The notes below the pieces were generated by a model. That model saw nothing but the letters and a program-made list of their open reading frames with translations, was not told the DNA's origin and did not search any database. 64,000 bases of DNA from Pisaster brevispinus (taxonomy: Eukaryota > Echinodermata > Asteroidea > Forcipulatida > Asteriidae): contig JAMKCF010000007.1 of the NCBI GenBank assembly GCA_023634235.1, positions 16,188,592 through 16,252,591 of the forward strand, in the 5' to 3' direction. This document shows positions 24,060 to 37,048 of the stretch, piece by piece; position 1 is the stretch's first letter; every line of letters begins with the position of its first letter. A program made the translations under genes and the position numbers.

Positions 24060-24300
24060 CCGAAATGCACCATGGTACTTCGCTCGGCCCCAGCGGCCTA
24101 TCCAGGACCGCTGGGATGGGCTAATCAGCTTGCACAGATTCTTGTTCAGGAAGTACGTCATGCATGCAGTGCTTGCAGTGTGAGTGTGATGCATGATGGG
24201 ACTGAGCATTAACCAACGAGCGTATTAATACGTTTGCCCATCCCAGCGCCTTTGGTTTTAAGGCAAGGCGCTGGGGACGAGCGAACCATGGTACGTGTTT
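24060..24300. mobile_element. Foldback element with nested inverted repeats
   Basis: The left arm (about 24,070-24,125) contains TTCGCTCGGCCCCAGCG and CGCTGGGATGGGC. The right arm (about 24,231-24,297) contains GCCCATCCCAGCG and CGCTGGGGACGAGCGAA. Each arm is itself a small hairpin, and the two arms pair with each other, giving a cruciform-like structure. CCATGGTAC lies at both outer edges (about 24,070 and 24,287). No coding capacity. Confidence 0.65.
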
Positions 24301-26200
24301 TCGATTTGACACAAGAGGGCGCCATACATGTTTTTTTTTTATAGTCGCTTCTTGAAAGTGCAAAAGCTGTGAACATGTTCTCATTTTACTAGAAGGCGCC
24401 TGACTATTTTACCTTCCAGCCTCAATTTGGTTTATACTGATTTGAGTGTAGGGAAACAAGAAATGGCAGCACCATGGTACAAATCTAGCAGATGTGTTTA
24501 AATGTTTTATATGAAAAGTCAAATCTGTTTTTACGAACATTTGAAATTTGAACCTTGTTTCATCACCTAAGTTACCATTTTGATAAATTTAACATGGCAA
24601 ATGTCCCTTGATTATAAATTACTGACGTAAGAAAAAGTTTTTGGTTCCTAATAATTTGCGGCATTTTGAGATCAATATAGTTGCCATGTTCACTCATACT
24701 GAATTGCTTGGTAAATGAAATTTGGATGTCATTAGATTTACATAGGAATTTAAAAAATTAAACGGAATAGTTTTAGAGGATCTCTGAACATTACGAATGT
24801 TGTCACATTTCCATACTAGTATAGACGTTGTAATCAATTACCATGACTGCTGCAAGTTATGCCCTACGGACGTGTATGTATAAATGATATTAAGTAAGTT
24901 TAGCTACTTCATCAGTAAAAATAGCCAACTGAAAACCTAAACAGTTTGCAGAACCTTGGGAAAGAAAATAACTTGAGGAAGATGTAACAAAAAAGGTAGA
25001 TAGTTTTCCTTAGTGCAGTCACACATTCCCGGTTGAAGCATTTACAATTACCTGCATGTGCAGCCAGTTAAACTCTCTTTGAAAACTTCAAAGATTGGTT
25101 CATACAAAACAACAAAACCAAGCAAGAACACAACCATCAGATAAGGTTACTGCATAAACTTTTAGAAAACAATCATTCCAGTTCATTGATAAATGCAATT
25201 TTCGTTATTCTAAAAACTAAGGGTTCAGAATTGCCCTGCCGAGTCGCCAATCGGACTTGACCCATTTCTGGGTTAGGCTGAACTAAACACTGACCCGGCG
25301 TTTTTACAAGTTTTTTTTTAGAGAGATACCCATTTCATCCTTGAGGGGGATTTACCCACAAATAATTGATGGGAAATAATTCATGTTTAGACTCATTCTT
25401 AACTACCATTTGTTTTTCTCATTTTGTTTGGTAATAATAATAGCAACTTGTCTTGCAGTTGTTTTCAAAATGTTAAACCCATGCGGTTTTTGTCTCTATA
25501 AAATATTGCTGGGGGAAAAAGCAAGAAAATTGTGCACTTTTGGGGTTATTTTTAACAGTCTTTTGATTTCTACCTTTTTGTTAGCAAAGCAGTTTGCCAC
25601 ATCTTGTACCCCAAACTATTATTGCTTCATAATGTAAAAGAATAGAAAACGCATGCCGTTCATTGACAATAAATGCTTCATTAAATGGAAAACTGACAAA
25701 AAGAGTTTATTTATGGTTTGAGTGATAAGAATTGAAGTAAAGGAATAGATTTGTGTATCTCTTGTTTCTCAAACGAAGCCAAAGTGGAAAGGATAACACA
25801 AATTATCCATTGCTGCACAAGCAAAATAAGAGAAGGGAATAGGTATTTCTTGTTCTTCAAACCTAGCCGAAAAGTGGAAGGGTTAAATTTTTTTACCCTT
25901 CGTTCCTTAAGGTAGTCGCACTCCTGTGAAATATGTTCGTGTTTTTATAAACATGAAAAAAATGGAATTTATCCATTTTTTAATTGTTAGCATATTTTAT
26001 TTTTAGATTGATTACTAAAATCTGTAGCATGTTTCCAAATTTGGAGGAGAAACTGGAAAATGTTACCAAAAGTGAAAACAGAAATTCAGGTAAAAATTTT
26101 ACCTGTTCATGATACTTTCAGGATTTTGCTATTTAGCAGAGCTGCTCTAACAGAGGGTAAGCAGAAGACCAACAAAAATACTGTAATAGTTAATATTTTT
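24300..26200. other. No gene recognised
   Basis: AT-rich sequence. A short imperfect tandem duplication is seen at about 25,740-25,890 (CTTGTTTCTCAAACGAAGCC and CTTGTTCTTCAAACCTAGCC). An 84-codon frame at 25,383-25,637 has no recognisable features beyond hydrophobicity. Confidence 0.4.
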
Positions 26201-26214
26201 TTAAGTGTTTGATG

Positions 26215-27600
26215 TCCGAGATTTACATGTAGCTTTCTATGGCCTTGGTCTAATTAGCTGTAATTTTACCTATATGCATAATGTATTGAAGTGAATGTCA
26301 GCAAATCTGGACCGCCAATTAGGCATCTAGACACGAACTCGTCGACGATATGGAGTAGACCTGCAACAGTGGGCCGAGTTGCTTTGGATGAATACCCGTT
26401 CGTGAGACAGATTTCTAAACCCAAGGACAAGATTTGCCTACAACCGGAAAAGATGCCACCACCAACTGATGAGAAAACTGGCTGAATCGTTTACGTAATT
26501 CCCAACGTTACTCGAAATTTTAGTCTGTACATTGATCCACAAGAAACACACAGGACGACGTTTGCGCAAACCCACAGGACGACGTTTGCGCAAACCAATG
26601 CCACGTCACGGGTGCCGTGTAAGCCTGTGACGTCAAAATGACCCTTGCATCTCAATTCTCGTTACTTTTAAAAACCAGACAATGACATGTGAATGGTGTT
26701 TAAAGCTTTGCGTGGTGTGAAAAATAAGAAGTTCTCCTGAAGACGAGCAGAGTATACAGTTCGAAACGTCGAGACCACACCGGCTCCTTTCAGAGCCAAC
26801 ACTCCCTCAAAAGAGATTTTATACATGATTGTACCCGCAAGTTTAATATGTATTTATAGTTACTTCTTAATGACATGTGCGTCTAGAAGCGGAACCAAAC
26901 AAATTTTCACCCCAGCCTCGAACAATATTGGCAGAAAATTGTGAGCAATAGCATTTTAAACACATCTGTTTCACTGAATTTATGATTTTAATATATATTA
27001 AACGTTCTCTTATTAGGCCTACATAAAATTACGAAGTTACGTAATGATAATGAAGATATATTCCAATAACAGAATGTCTTTTAAACCTAAACTTCTTTCA
27101 AGAAGGAAAGTTTTGTATGGTTCACCGTCTAAAATTAAATAAAGGGGTCTATCCATGTATGGAAAAAGCTTTTTAACGATCCGTCTTATAGCTTGTATAA
27201 CATGTACATGTGTTGTGAACGAATTTTCATCCAGTTTTCGGCGACATCAGGTGTAGATGTTTGTTTATTTTCAATGGAAATGCACACCACTTCTTTCAAA
27301 CAACTGTTCTAATAACTGCAGTTTAATTGTTTTAGTCAATACAGAAATATAAACAAACAGGAGCAAGTTGCCGTACACATGAGATTGGGTAAGACTAAGG
27401 ACATCAATATTGTCATGTAATTTAATGACGTCACAGTTTGATTTATCACTGGTACTCATTATATTATTATGACATTGACTTCCTTGGAGTTTCTGTTGAA
27501 TACCATGGATATTTCTTCTTCTATAGAATGTTAAATTTATAACACGTATTTTTTACGCGAGTTGTTGGCGATGCACAAGACATTGTGCAGTGCAAGAGAT
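26215..27600. repeat. Segmental duplication S1, copy 1
   Basis: This copy matches 28,593-29,440 (copy 3) and a short piece at 28,435-28,592 (copy 2). Shared landmarks are CTATATGCATAATG, GGACCGCCAATTAGGCATCT, CACGAACTCGTCGAC, GAATACCCGTTCGTGAGACA and AACCCAAGGACAAGATTTGC. It contains a private 24-bp tandem duplication around the palindrome GTTTGCGCAAAC (26,547-26,597) and a 177-bp retro-insertion. Confidence 0.8.
26692..26868 (+). mobile_element. 177-bp hammerhead-like retroelement insertion with 11-bp target duplication
   Basis: AATGACATGTG flanks the insert (26,681-26,691 and 26,869-26,879). The paralogous copy at about 28,885 lacks the insert. Inside are GGTGTG paired with CACACC around CTGAAGA...GAAACGT, and then the hairpin GGCTC-CTTTC-AGAGCC. 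The expected GTC cleavage triplet is GAC here, so this copy is probably dead. Confidence 0.65.
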
Positions 27601-28434
27601 CCAGAGTGTTTTTAAAACGCTGCAAACTAGACCCAGACGAGACTCTAAATGTCCTTTAAGAGTAGAGTAAAAAGGCTAATATAAAAACACCATCAAATGT
27701 TGCCATTTTCAAGCACTTTTGAAAAAAATTAAGGTCACGTGATTAAAAGATACTTTATCAGCTAAAATCAAACTACAAAAGAGGTAATGTCAGAACTGTG
27801 CATGGAGGTCAGTAGATGGCCTAGGTATTATAATTGGCGCTTTAGATACCATGGAAATGTTTGCTGTAACTCTACCCACCAGAAACTCATCTTGAAGTCA
27901 AACGCCAAATACCCCCTCACAGACTCCTATTCAAAATTAAATAGGCTTGTAGTAATAGGATGATTTTCCGTTGATGTCAATGCATCTTTGAGAAAAATGT
28001 TCCATACACAATGATGAGATTTACCTCCAACCGCAAAGGTGCCAAGACGAACGTAGATGGATCCCCACACACCATGTAGGTTAATATCATAAATTTTAAA
28101 AGCTCGTTGGGGAGTATTCAAAAACAGACACTGCGTTCTCAAATGCATTGGCGAAAGTGTGCGAACAATTACCATTCAAATGTGCTTCATCTATTTTATT
28201 TGTACAATTTGCATCAGTTGATAATGTTTCTAAAACTTAGTGTTCAGTTCGTAGTTAATTACTTTATTCATCTCTCCCCCGAAGGAGATTTACCCGTAGT
28301 CCAGATTGACGTAATGAATGGGAAGTACTTTTTCAACACTTTGCATTTTAGCACAAACAGCTCAGTCTGCACAGCGGTTAAAAAACAAAATGCATAAATT
28401 GACCTACTTAAACATAAAAAGTGTTTGGTGTCAA

Positions 28435-29440
28435 AGCTTTGTTTAGCTCTCTATGGCATTAATTTAAGTAAAGGTAGATACCAATATCAGTGTTTTCTTT
28501 ATTTCTACCTTTATGCATAAAGTTTGATTGAAGTAAATGCCACTACATCTCGACCACCAAATAATTTGGAGTAGACATGTGACAGTGGGCACATGTAGCT
28601 CTCTATGGCCTTGATCTTAATAGCTGTAATTCTACCTATATGCATAATGTGTTGAAGTAAATGTCTCTATATCTGGACCGCCAATTAGGCATCTACACAC
28701 GAACTCGTCGACAATATGGAGTAGACCTGTAACAGTGGGCCGAATTGCTTTGGATGAATACCCGTTCGTGAGACAGATTTCTAAACCCAAGGACAAGATT
28801 TGCGCAAACCAATGCCTCGCAACGGCTGTCGTGTAAGACTTTGACCTCAGAACGGTCCTTTAATCGTGACCTTTAAAACTAGAAATTTACATGCAAGTCT
28901 AGAAGCTTAACCAAACAAATTTACATCCAAAGTAAATAAATAGAGCTTCAAATGACACGAAATTACGAGTGGAATAATTCGAACGGAACTGTTTCAATGC
29001 ATTTGTGTTTGACTATTGTACCATCTTCACATACTATACACAATTAGGAAATTACATACCGATACTGAACTTAAGAATAAAGAGATCACACTCCGAAAAA
29101 CAAGAATTGTTAAAACAATTATACTTCTACTAAGAAGTATACAAAGTAAATAATAGGGTCTATCAATCGGGTATGATTAACGGCAATTTTGTCATTCATA
29201 AATATTAACGAACAGGAGCATGTTGTCGTGGTAAAGTGATCTGGTAAGACTCATAAGAATAATTTTTTTAATGACATCATCGTTTGTTCCACCACTGGTA
29301 CTTTTCTGACGTTGGTATCCTTGTATTTTCTGCTGGTTACCATGGCACTTTTTTTTTAAAGAACGCTAAATTTATTACACGTAGTTTTCTTACGCGACAC
29401 GAGTAGGCGATGCCCACATCATAAGTGCTAAAGGGGAGAT
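28435..29440. repeat. Segmental duplication S1, copies 2 and 3
   Basis: Copy 2 (28,435-28,592) is a short diverged version that runs straight into copy 3 (28,593-29,440). Copy 3 follows copy 1 from CTCTATGGCC through the GACGTTG/ATGGCA region to the block containing TTACGCGA. The duplication sits immediately upstream of the secreted-protein gene and may include part of its regulatory region. Confidence 0.7.
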
Positions 29441-29804
29441 CGAGAGGTTTAAAAAAAAATGCCATCCAGAGGTTAAAGTTTGTGAAATGATAAGCCTACG
29501 TACAGCAGCTCAGTAACTTGGTTTGATTTGTGTATCCTATCATCTTGGTTATTAAGGGGTTTTTGTCACTTCATGTGCATGCTCAAAGAGATTAGTAAAA
29601 TGCCACACACCCCTGACAAGTCATGGTATGGTCCAAATCGTTCAGCAAACTTCAGGCAAGGGCTGCATCATTAACAACGCAGTTTAAACGAAGTAACAGT
29701 ACAATCAAGATTGGATCTGAGAACAAACTCACACATACCAATCAAGTTAACATTTCAATCAAAAACCAAACCTGGTCTTGACCGTCGATGCGATCACAAC
29801 AGAC

Positions 29805-32800
29805 ATGAAAACTCTGATATCGTTCACCATGGCGATGGTCGCGTGGGTGTCCTACGAGGCATCAGCGACTGAGACTAGTTGCACCATCGGGTCCCGTGGA
29901 AGCATTTTCCTGCCACACCAGCACCACGCACTGATCGGTCACTCGTTCTTGAATCAATCAGGGACAGGTCGGATCAAGTGTGTGATGCTTTGCTGGAGGC
30001 ACAGTCGCTGTTTGTCATTCAACCACAATGACATCAAAAGCATTTGTCAGCTCAACGACGCCAGCAAAGAGGATTTTCCTTATAGCTATAGGCAAGTTGG
30101 CGGCTTTTCCTACTTCGGTGGCTCATCAAATAAAGCCGCACCACTCCCTGATGAGACGATGATGACATCAAAGACAGAGCAAGAAACATCTCAAGCTCAA
30201 GCAACAACGACTAAACTAGTGAGTAAAATGCAAACTGATGTCCATCTAATAGCTGTCACCACTAATTGTTTGCATTTGTCAAAAGACCAAGAAATGGAGT
30301 TGCCAATTCTTTTTGTCATTTAATTATAAGTAATGCAGCATTTAACAATAGTTCAAGAAGCACTAAAGTTGTTCATGTATTTGATAGATAAGGCTTTCAC
30401 CAGAATTGCTCTGATGCTATTAAAACCCTGCGCAATGACACCCAAAAAATGTTACAGCCAGACTAGTGGTGATTTATTAAGTGAAGATGATTATTCTGGA
30501 GTTCGTATACATCCTTGATCTGAACCAATTAGGTTAACCCGTGACCCGTAGTTTTAGCAGATGTACGCATGGGAGAAAAAATATGCTGGGTAATAATATG
30601 TTAAATTCATCTAGGATTTCAGGTAATTATTTTGAAATCTACCGATCACTGGAAACATAAGCAAAAACTTTCAAGAGGGGGCGCCATCCAACATTTCAAC
30701 TTGAGACTTTTTAACAACACTTTGTGTAGCTGTTGCACGAAATCTTGGTTATCACTTTACGCTAGTTTTAAACCAGTTTGCCTCTGTGTGAACGTGGCCA
30801 TCTGGTTTTGGTTTGATAATCTGATGAAATTTTCGATTGACTTGAATTAATGTAAAACAGACAAAATTGTAATGCTGTTGATGAACTCCATTGTTCCATT
30901 TATATGTAGGTCAGCACAGTTCCAGCGGAACTTTCAACTGAAAGACTCGAAACAACTTCAGCAGAATCAGGTATAGGAAACGGGGCTTATTGTGTTTGTT
31001 TGTGTTATAAATGCGAAAACAAAATGAAAACAATTTGAAAAAAATCATTGCACAAAACAATACCAAGTTTTTACATAAATTGCTGCCGTTCTGATTTTTT
31101 GTTTTTGTTTCTTTTTAAAATACTTAAGTTCTAAGAATGTAAAATTTTGACTGAAAAAACACCTTCTTATTCCGAATATGGTCCTTATCTTTTTTTTCCA
31201 TAAATATTATCTATTTTGATTCTCTTTTACTTTCGCACTGAAGGTCCAGAAGTGATATGCCCCCAAGTGTTTGGCTTAACCAACAACAAATCTACTGATA
31301 CTTTTGTTCGGTGGCGGGAGGTATATTATGAGTATGACAACGAATACAAGTTTCACTACCCCACAGAATGCAGTGACGATGACGATGGGAGGGTCGTCGT
31401 ATCAGGCGACTTCTTCAAAGTGGGTACCACCATAGTCACGTGTACAACGTCAGACGAGGCTGGTAACCCTGGGGAATGTACATTCCCAGTCACTATCACA
31501 GGTTGGTAAGCAAACCAATGTTCACTAACGATTTCTGAAAGAACTTTTCTTATTACAAAGAATGATTTGAAGCAAATGTTTTCATTTTACGTCTAGAAAC
31601 AGGTTCACATTGGACCTGATGAACTACCACTTTTTATGACGACAGATAACAGACCGAACAGCCTTGTGGTGACTAAACCATTTTTATCATACTCATAGCA
31701 TGTATAAAAAATCAACTCCATGACTGAAAGTTATAACTATCACGTGATAGTATAAATGTGACTCAAATATTCAAGCGCGGCTTCTGTCATCAGTTTCGTG
31801 CCAAAACACGTAAAACGTAAACATTACGCAAACATCACGTTAAGATCTAGAGCAGCGTGTGTGAATCACGTGAATCACGTGATACTGTTTTGGCCCCCCT
31901 CCCGTTACTATTACTTACTCCTCTTGTTTTGTAATAATTTAAATCCAGTTTGCAGCATGTTTCGCCTCGGTATGGAAAGCAGCGCCATCGCCGACCATCA
32001 GATTACTGCAAAGAACGTTATGAACGACGACTACGCAAACTACGGACCAGCACTAGCTAGGTTGAACAGCAATGGTAACTAGACTCTATTTCTTGAAGAT
32101 TAATTAATCCTTCGTTAATTAATTCAAAACAAATGTTGTTTTAACGCAAGTGATGACACTCTACTAGGTTGTATTTTTGTTTGCTTGGATAAACCACAGC
32201 AAGAAAGATGGTAATGCTACAGTGTTTGCCAACCACCAAGGCAAATAAAACTCATATGATTCAAAATATTACGGATAAAACTCTCTGTCTACGTCGGTTA
32301 GTTCAGTCTTCTTTTATAGAAAAGAAGACGAACTACCAGAAACTGTTTGTTCAGCATGCTTAACATTAACGATATCGTTCCTTGCGATGGCTTCCTAGTT
32401 AGAGTGTCAATCATACAAATTCAGTGATGTCTTATAGTACTGGTGTGGCAGGAGATTCTGCTCCCCCCCCCCCCCAACTACGGCAAACTGTGTACAAACT
32501 TCCTCTGATAGCGCCCTCTTGTGAATCAACTTCCTCCAGCCCATGTTGATTTCCCATATGGGGACACAATTTAAGGGGGACAGATTTCCCCACGACACTG
32601 ATGTCATCAAGAGACAGGCCCCCAGTTATCCTGTCCCCCATACGGGAATTTAACACAGGCTGAAGGATGTTGATTCACAAGACAGTGCTTTCAGACGAAT
32701 GTACACTGTTCGCCGAAGTGAACATGTCTATGCGTTCAAACCGAGGACTTAGGGATCCGGGAAAATGACATATCGGGGACAGTCCTCGGTTTGTTTCGTG

Positions 32801-33872
32801 TACAAAACCAATGGGGACGTCCAAACCATGCGATATTCTCGGTTTACACCATTTACAACGTGTGTGTGTGTGGGGGGGGGGCAGAGTCTCCAGTCACACT
32901 CGGATGTGTTGTCCTTTGTGTTTAGATTTTCAAGGTGAAAATCACCCGAGTGTGACATGGGTGCCATTTAACATCAATAGATACAAAACAAACTCTGTTG
33001 ATTCTAACAGGTTCCTGGTGTGGGGAAAAAGATACTGCCACATGGATTCAGGTGGACTTCGCCTACATGGTGGAAATATACGGCCTGATCATCCAGGGCC
33101 GTTACAATTCAGACGAACGCGTGACGTCTTTTTTCCTCAAGTACCGCAACATTGAATGGGGAGGGGTGTATACGTATATGAAGGACTCAGACAATTCACC
33201 TAAGGTAACTATGAATTCTTTGATTTTCTGTGATATTTACTTGAATGTTTAATAATAAGTGAAATGACGCCACATGTTGCTGGGCATTACAATTTGCAAA
33301 TGTTCAAAATTTTCACAATTTCAAGAGAAGAATATCTTATTCAAAATATACATCGTTGAATCACAGTATGCAACGCCGAATTTGGGCCTGTATTCCATCC
33401 ACCTATATTAGGAAAAACAGCCTGTACAACCCTTTGTAGCACCCATGCTAATCCTATACAGGTTGTATAGCCCCTTTGAATTGGCTATAGTAATAACAGT
33501 ACATAAAAAATAAAAATAAAAAAATAAATAAAATACAAAATTCACTGAATATTTGAAAATGAGTTTAAATCTTTACCGCCAATAATTTATTAGATCAATG
33601 TCTGCAACCTTTTGCCTTAGTAATGACGCTGTTTTGGAGTGTGACGTCATATGTAAGGCGTCTAATGCTACTGCCATCTTCTTTCATTATCATTTCTCAT
33701 CCAGATTTACATAGCTGAAATGATGCATGGAAGTCAGTATGTGGTTGTCTCTGTCCAGACAACATCACAGCAGGTGATCCGAACAAGTGCCATCCGCATA
33801 GAGCCCTTGGATTTGCAATGGGATCCTGAATGGTTCCCATGCATGCGATTTGAACTCATCAGCTGCAACTGA
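29805..33872 (+). CDS. Secreted PAN/apple - HYR - F5/8 type C protein, six exons
   Basis: Exons: 29,805-30,218; 30,910-30,970; 31,244-31,505; 31,956-32,074; 33,011-33,204; 33,705-33,872. All introns are GT-AG and the phases join to one 405-residue frame. Residues 1-21 (MKTLISFTMAMVAWVSYEASA) form a signal peptide. Residues 26-105 are a PAN/apple-like module (Cys26, 59, 63, 69, 81). A Thr/Ser-rich linker covers about 106-158. Residues 159-245 form a HYR (hyalin repeat) domain with GTTIVTCTTSDEAGNPGECT. Residues 246-404 form an F5/8 type C (discoidin) domain starting CMFRLGMESSAIADHQITA, with WIQVDF and YGLIIQGRY, and ending CMRFELISCN; Cys246 and Cys404 would be the closing disulfide. F5/8C domains bind glycans or phospholipids, and HYR and PAN mediate adhesion. 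The likely role is an extracellular lectin or adhesion protein, possibly in immunity or matrix; this is inferred. The ATG at 29,805 is chosen because it opens the signal peptide. Confidence 0.88.
32440..32480. repeat. C-run within dispersed repeat R2 (intron 4 of the secreted-protein gene)
   Basis: GTGGCAGGAGATTCTGCTC precedes a run of 13 C. Similar arrangements, with (A/G)GATTnTGTG(C/T)C followed by C-runs and later AACTTCCTC..CAGCCCA, occur at 51,755-51,850 and 62,725-62,775, so this is a dispersed family. Confidence 0.5.
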
Positions 33873-36144
33873 AGACACCAACGGCTTAAGTAGTTTACTT
33901 ATCAACTCTAATTTAAGGAAATATACTATGTTTATTTTGTTTTAATTTTATTTATTATAATTTTTTTTATATATATAGAAACTCCTTACAATACCTTAAT
34001 CATTGAAGAACAGATTTTTCGAGCGACATAAAAGTAATTTTTTACAACTGTTTATTTACACTTTTGGGGAGAGTCATATTTACAAATGATAATTTATTGG
34101 CGTTTTTGTATTCTAAGGTATTTTGTTTAACAACATTTCTTGCAATAATAATTTTATAATTAAGGTTCGCTTTTCCAGAAATCGAGGGCGCTATTTTGTG
34201 AAGTTTTCAGCATTTTAAAATTACGGCCATTTCAGAATTAGCGGCTGCAGTTGGATCACCAGCTTACCTTGTATAAAAAAGCACATAGGTTGCCTTTAGC
34301 AACAGCCTAAGCAATAACCGCAGCTGCATATGCCATTTCAGACCCAACTGAGTCTACAGTGACGTCCCATGGGTCATGACCGCGTGGTGATGGTGAACGA
34401 GGCGGTGTTCGAATCAGTTAATGAACCCGTGCTCCAACGTCACACGCAGCAACAATCTGCCACGATGGCCATTTATTTTTGGGAGTCAAATACTGGACGT
34501 AAAATAACGGTTAAGCGTTTAAACGCCGTGTCGCCTAAAATGCACACTTCACTGTATACCAAAATGCCGTACAGCCAAGATTATTGCAATGACGTCAGGT
34601 GAACTGAGTCAATTGACCAATCTGCAATTCAAGACCCTTTTAGCCACCACGGCTACGGCTTCGACTTCTTTGTTTTTCAAAATACGCGCTTTCGGTGCAG
34701 GGTTTCAAATGAGGCAAACGGTGCCTAAGCCTAAGCCAAAGTCATGGTATCGACAAGGGCTATAGTGATCTAGCCATAACCATGACCATAGTCCGTCTAG
34801 TAGCCAAAGCCAAAGACGTCAAGCAGAAACTTCAAAACAACAATTTTGTTTAGCCTATCTCTTAAACTGAAGGATGATACTGAAAAAGTCAATGTTGCCT
34901 TGTGTAAGTACAAATACCATACAAGTAGCCTAATTAAAGCTTTAATAAGGCAATGGGCATGTCAACTTTTAGTGAAGTCTTAACATAATTACTTATATTG
35001 CTAGAATTTTTAGCAGAATAAATAAAAATACCAAAGAGATGTAAGATTGATTACAAGCAATAACAATAAGGTGAAAGCGATCATAAATGCATCAACTTTG
35101 CAACCCCAAACTCTGGGAACACCACTACACATGAGTGTACGTTGAGTCGTTTGAGTGAGTAGTGAAATTTAGATGTCGTTGTTTGCGTGAAAAAGTGTTC
35201 AGGTAAAATGCTTTTTTTTCCTCTTTGGTCACCGTTAAAATTAGAATAACGAGTGCATTGGTTTTGTTAGATTATCTATGTAACTAGCGAATAATAGTAA
35301 GTCAGGATATCTTCTCATTATGGTATAAGATGCGGTAAGCATGGTGTACTTCTGTACGCGAGGCGCTTTCAAACTCAATCCTACAACTAATAATTATACG
35401 AGACATTTATGTAGCACATGATGCAGGAGCCTCTATGCGCAACACATAAACGTAAAACAAATAAAAGTACACACATAAAGAAATTGTTACAAAAACAAAG
35501 ATTCAAATAAATGAGTCTTTAATAGTCCCAACTGCGGTGTTTTGCTCCTGATGAAGGTTAAGGATTCGTAGCTTTGTCCCTAAAACAGTTTTTACAAGAA
35601 GTTCCACAATGAAGTGGGCAAGAGTAAACTTTTCCTTGACAAACAAAGACCGTATACATCCACACCTATCTCAATTTAAGAACAAAGCTTCATGTGGGTC
35701 AATTTGTTATGCAAACAGTCAAATTAATTCTCCTTTAGTGATCGGTCGTTGGATAATTCTTACAAAATACAACGTTCATAGGTTGACTGTTTGAAGTACA
35801 CTATGCATTCAAGAAGTCAGATTGACAATGCTATACCTTATCAGAAGATCTCTGAATTTGCATCCTGTAGTGATATATAAATATTTTTATTAATGTTATG
35901 ATTAGTCGAGTCTTTGCTTGGTGGAAATACATACTTAAGTCTAGATGTTTTAGTGTGAACCATAATATTAAAGGGATAATTGTACAATAGTCTTGATGCA
36001 CGTCAGTACCATTACAGCACCGTTAATGTGAACTTATTCACTAGGCAATAAAACCAATGTTTGCACAAGGAAAATAATTCCTCTTTAAATTGTTAGTCTT
36101 AGTTTTGCATAAGGAAAAGTTGTAATGTTTTAAATAATTTTTTA
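33873..36144. other. 3' flank of the secreted-protein gene; no further gene recognised
   Basis: The first ~390 bp, up to TTCCAGAAATCGAGGGCGCTATTTTGTG near 34,195, has a diverged copy at about 55,560-55,875. The stretch 34,630-34,860 contains CCTTTTAGCCACCACGGCTAC and AGCCAAAGCCAAAGACG and looks like a decayed MITE, but termini were not resolved. The rest is AT-rich with nothing identified. Confidence 0.4.
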
Positions 36145-37048
36145 TTAACCCTGCGCTGCAGTATGATACAGTTTCAGACTACGCACCATGGTCGTACATC
36201 CGTCGACTGTACCGTTTACAAATTACGTGCAAAACTGATTTTGGCTGCTCACAAGCTCTTCCAATTCTTCTAACATGGTATCAATAGACTTACACAGGTT
36301 CACTAAATCGAAAGAACCCACAAAAGGCAAAAAAAAAAATTCAATGTGTGCATCATGCCAATATACACAGGCGGTCACTTGATTGCGCTGTTTCTTACTG
36401 TGCATGTGAATAGCGTGTTATATAACTTTGTTTAGGCGAACCATGGAGTCTATTTTCTTCCTCCATGGGTCAAAACTCCTTCCAAAACATCAGCAGCTGA
36501 CATCCTGCTCGATAAAGCCATCGTGATAGAGTGAACTCAAATAAAATTTTGCTGTGTGTTCATATGGGTGAGCACACACAGTCGCTTCAAAAAGAAAAAA
36601 AATGTTACTCAAATCCAACTTTTTTTTACATTTGACTGCACTGCTTACCAGTCTTTTGAGAAACAAGCTATATTATTTACTTGGCCTACCCTGAAACCAC
36701 AGCTTGGTCGCCATACAGTAAACAGCTGGGGTCTGCATGATGTCCGCAATAGCAAAGCTAGTGACAGAATGATTGGTTGTTTAGTGGTACTGCGGTAACA
36801 GAGGCTAAGATCTTTGACCTTAGAGTGTATCAATAGTCAATGTATTCTCTAAGGGGCTTCGAAGTTAAAGGTGACTGTAGGTCGAAGACTCACCCCAAGC
36901 TAATTCCACTGGTATTAGTGTTATCCGGCTATGTTCCATTAGGGATCTTGCGAAATTTCGCGATTTTTGAGTGTACCGTTAATGACTAAACACAATTTGT
37001 TTACAACGGTACAGTCACGGAGTGTACGACGCCACAATGCAGGGTTAA
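36145..37048 (-). mobile_element. Internally deleted, non-autonomous piggyBac derivative
   Basis: TTAA ends (36,145-36,148; 37,045-37,048) enclose inverted CCCTGC termini. Read on the minus strand it matches the 5' part of the 15,929 element up to about 16,492 (within GGAAGGAGTTTT) and then jumps to CCCATGGAGGAAG, equivalent to about 19,673. A ~3.2-kb internal deletion has removed almost the whole transposase. The first codons (start near 36,523) and the small downstream frame are kept. The outermost two A bases present in the long copy (TTAAAACCC) are absent here (TTAACCC). Confidence 0.9.

Noticed and set aside
25383..25637. 84-codon hydrophobic frame, possible membrane protein
   Set aside because: AT-rich DNA favours hydrophobic codons. 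There is no homologous copy, motif or supporting context.
27927..28397. Opposed frames of 82 and 96 codons
   Set aside because: No domain, no splice signals at sensible places, and nothing conserved between the S1 duplication copies.
32811..33155. 114-codon frame overlapping exon 5 of the F5/8C gene
   Set aside because: The frame is wrong for the discoidin domain. The acceptor at 33,010 gives SWCGEKDTATWIQVDF in phase with exon 4, so the upstream part is intron.
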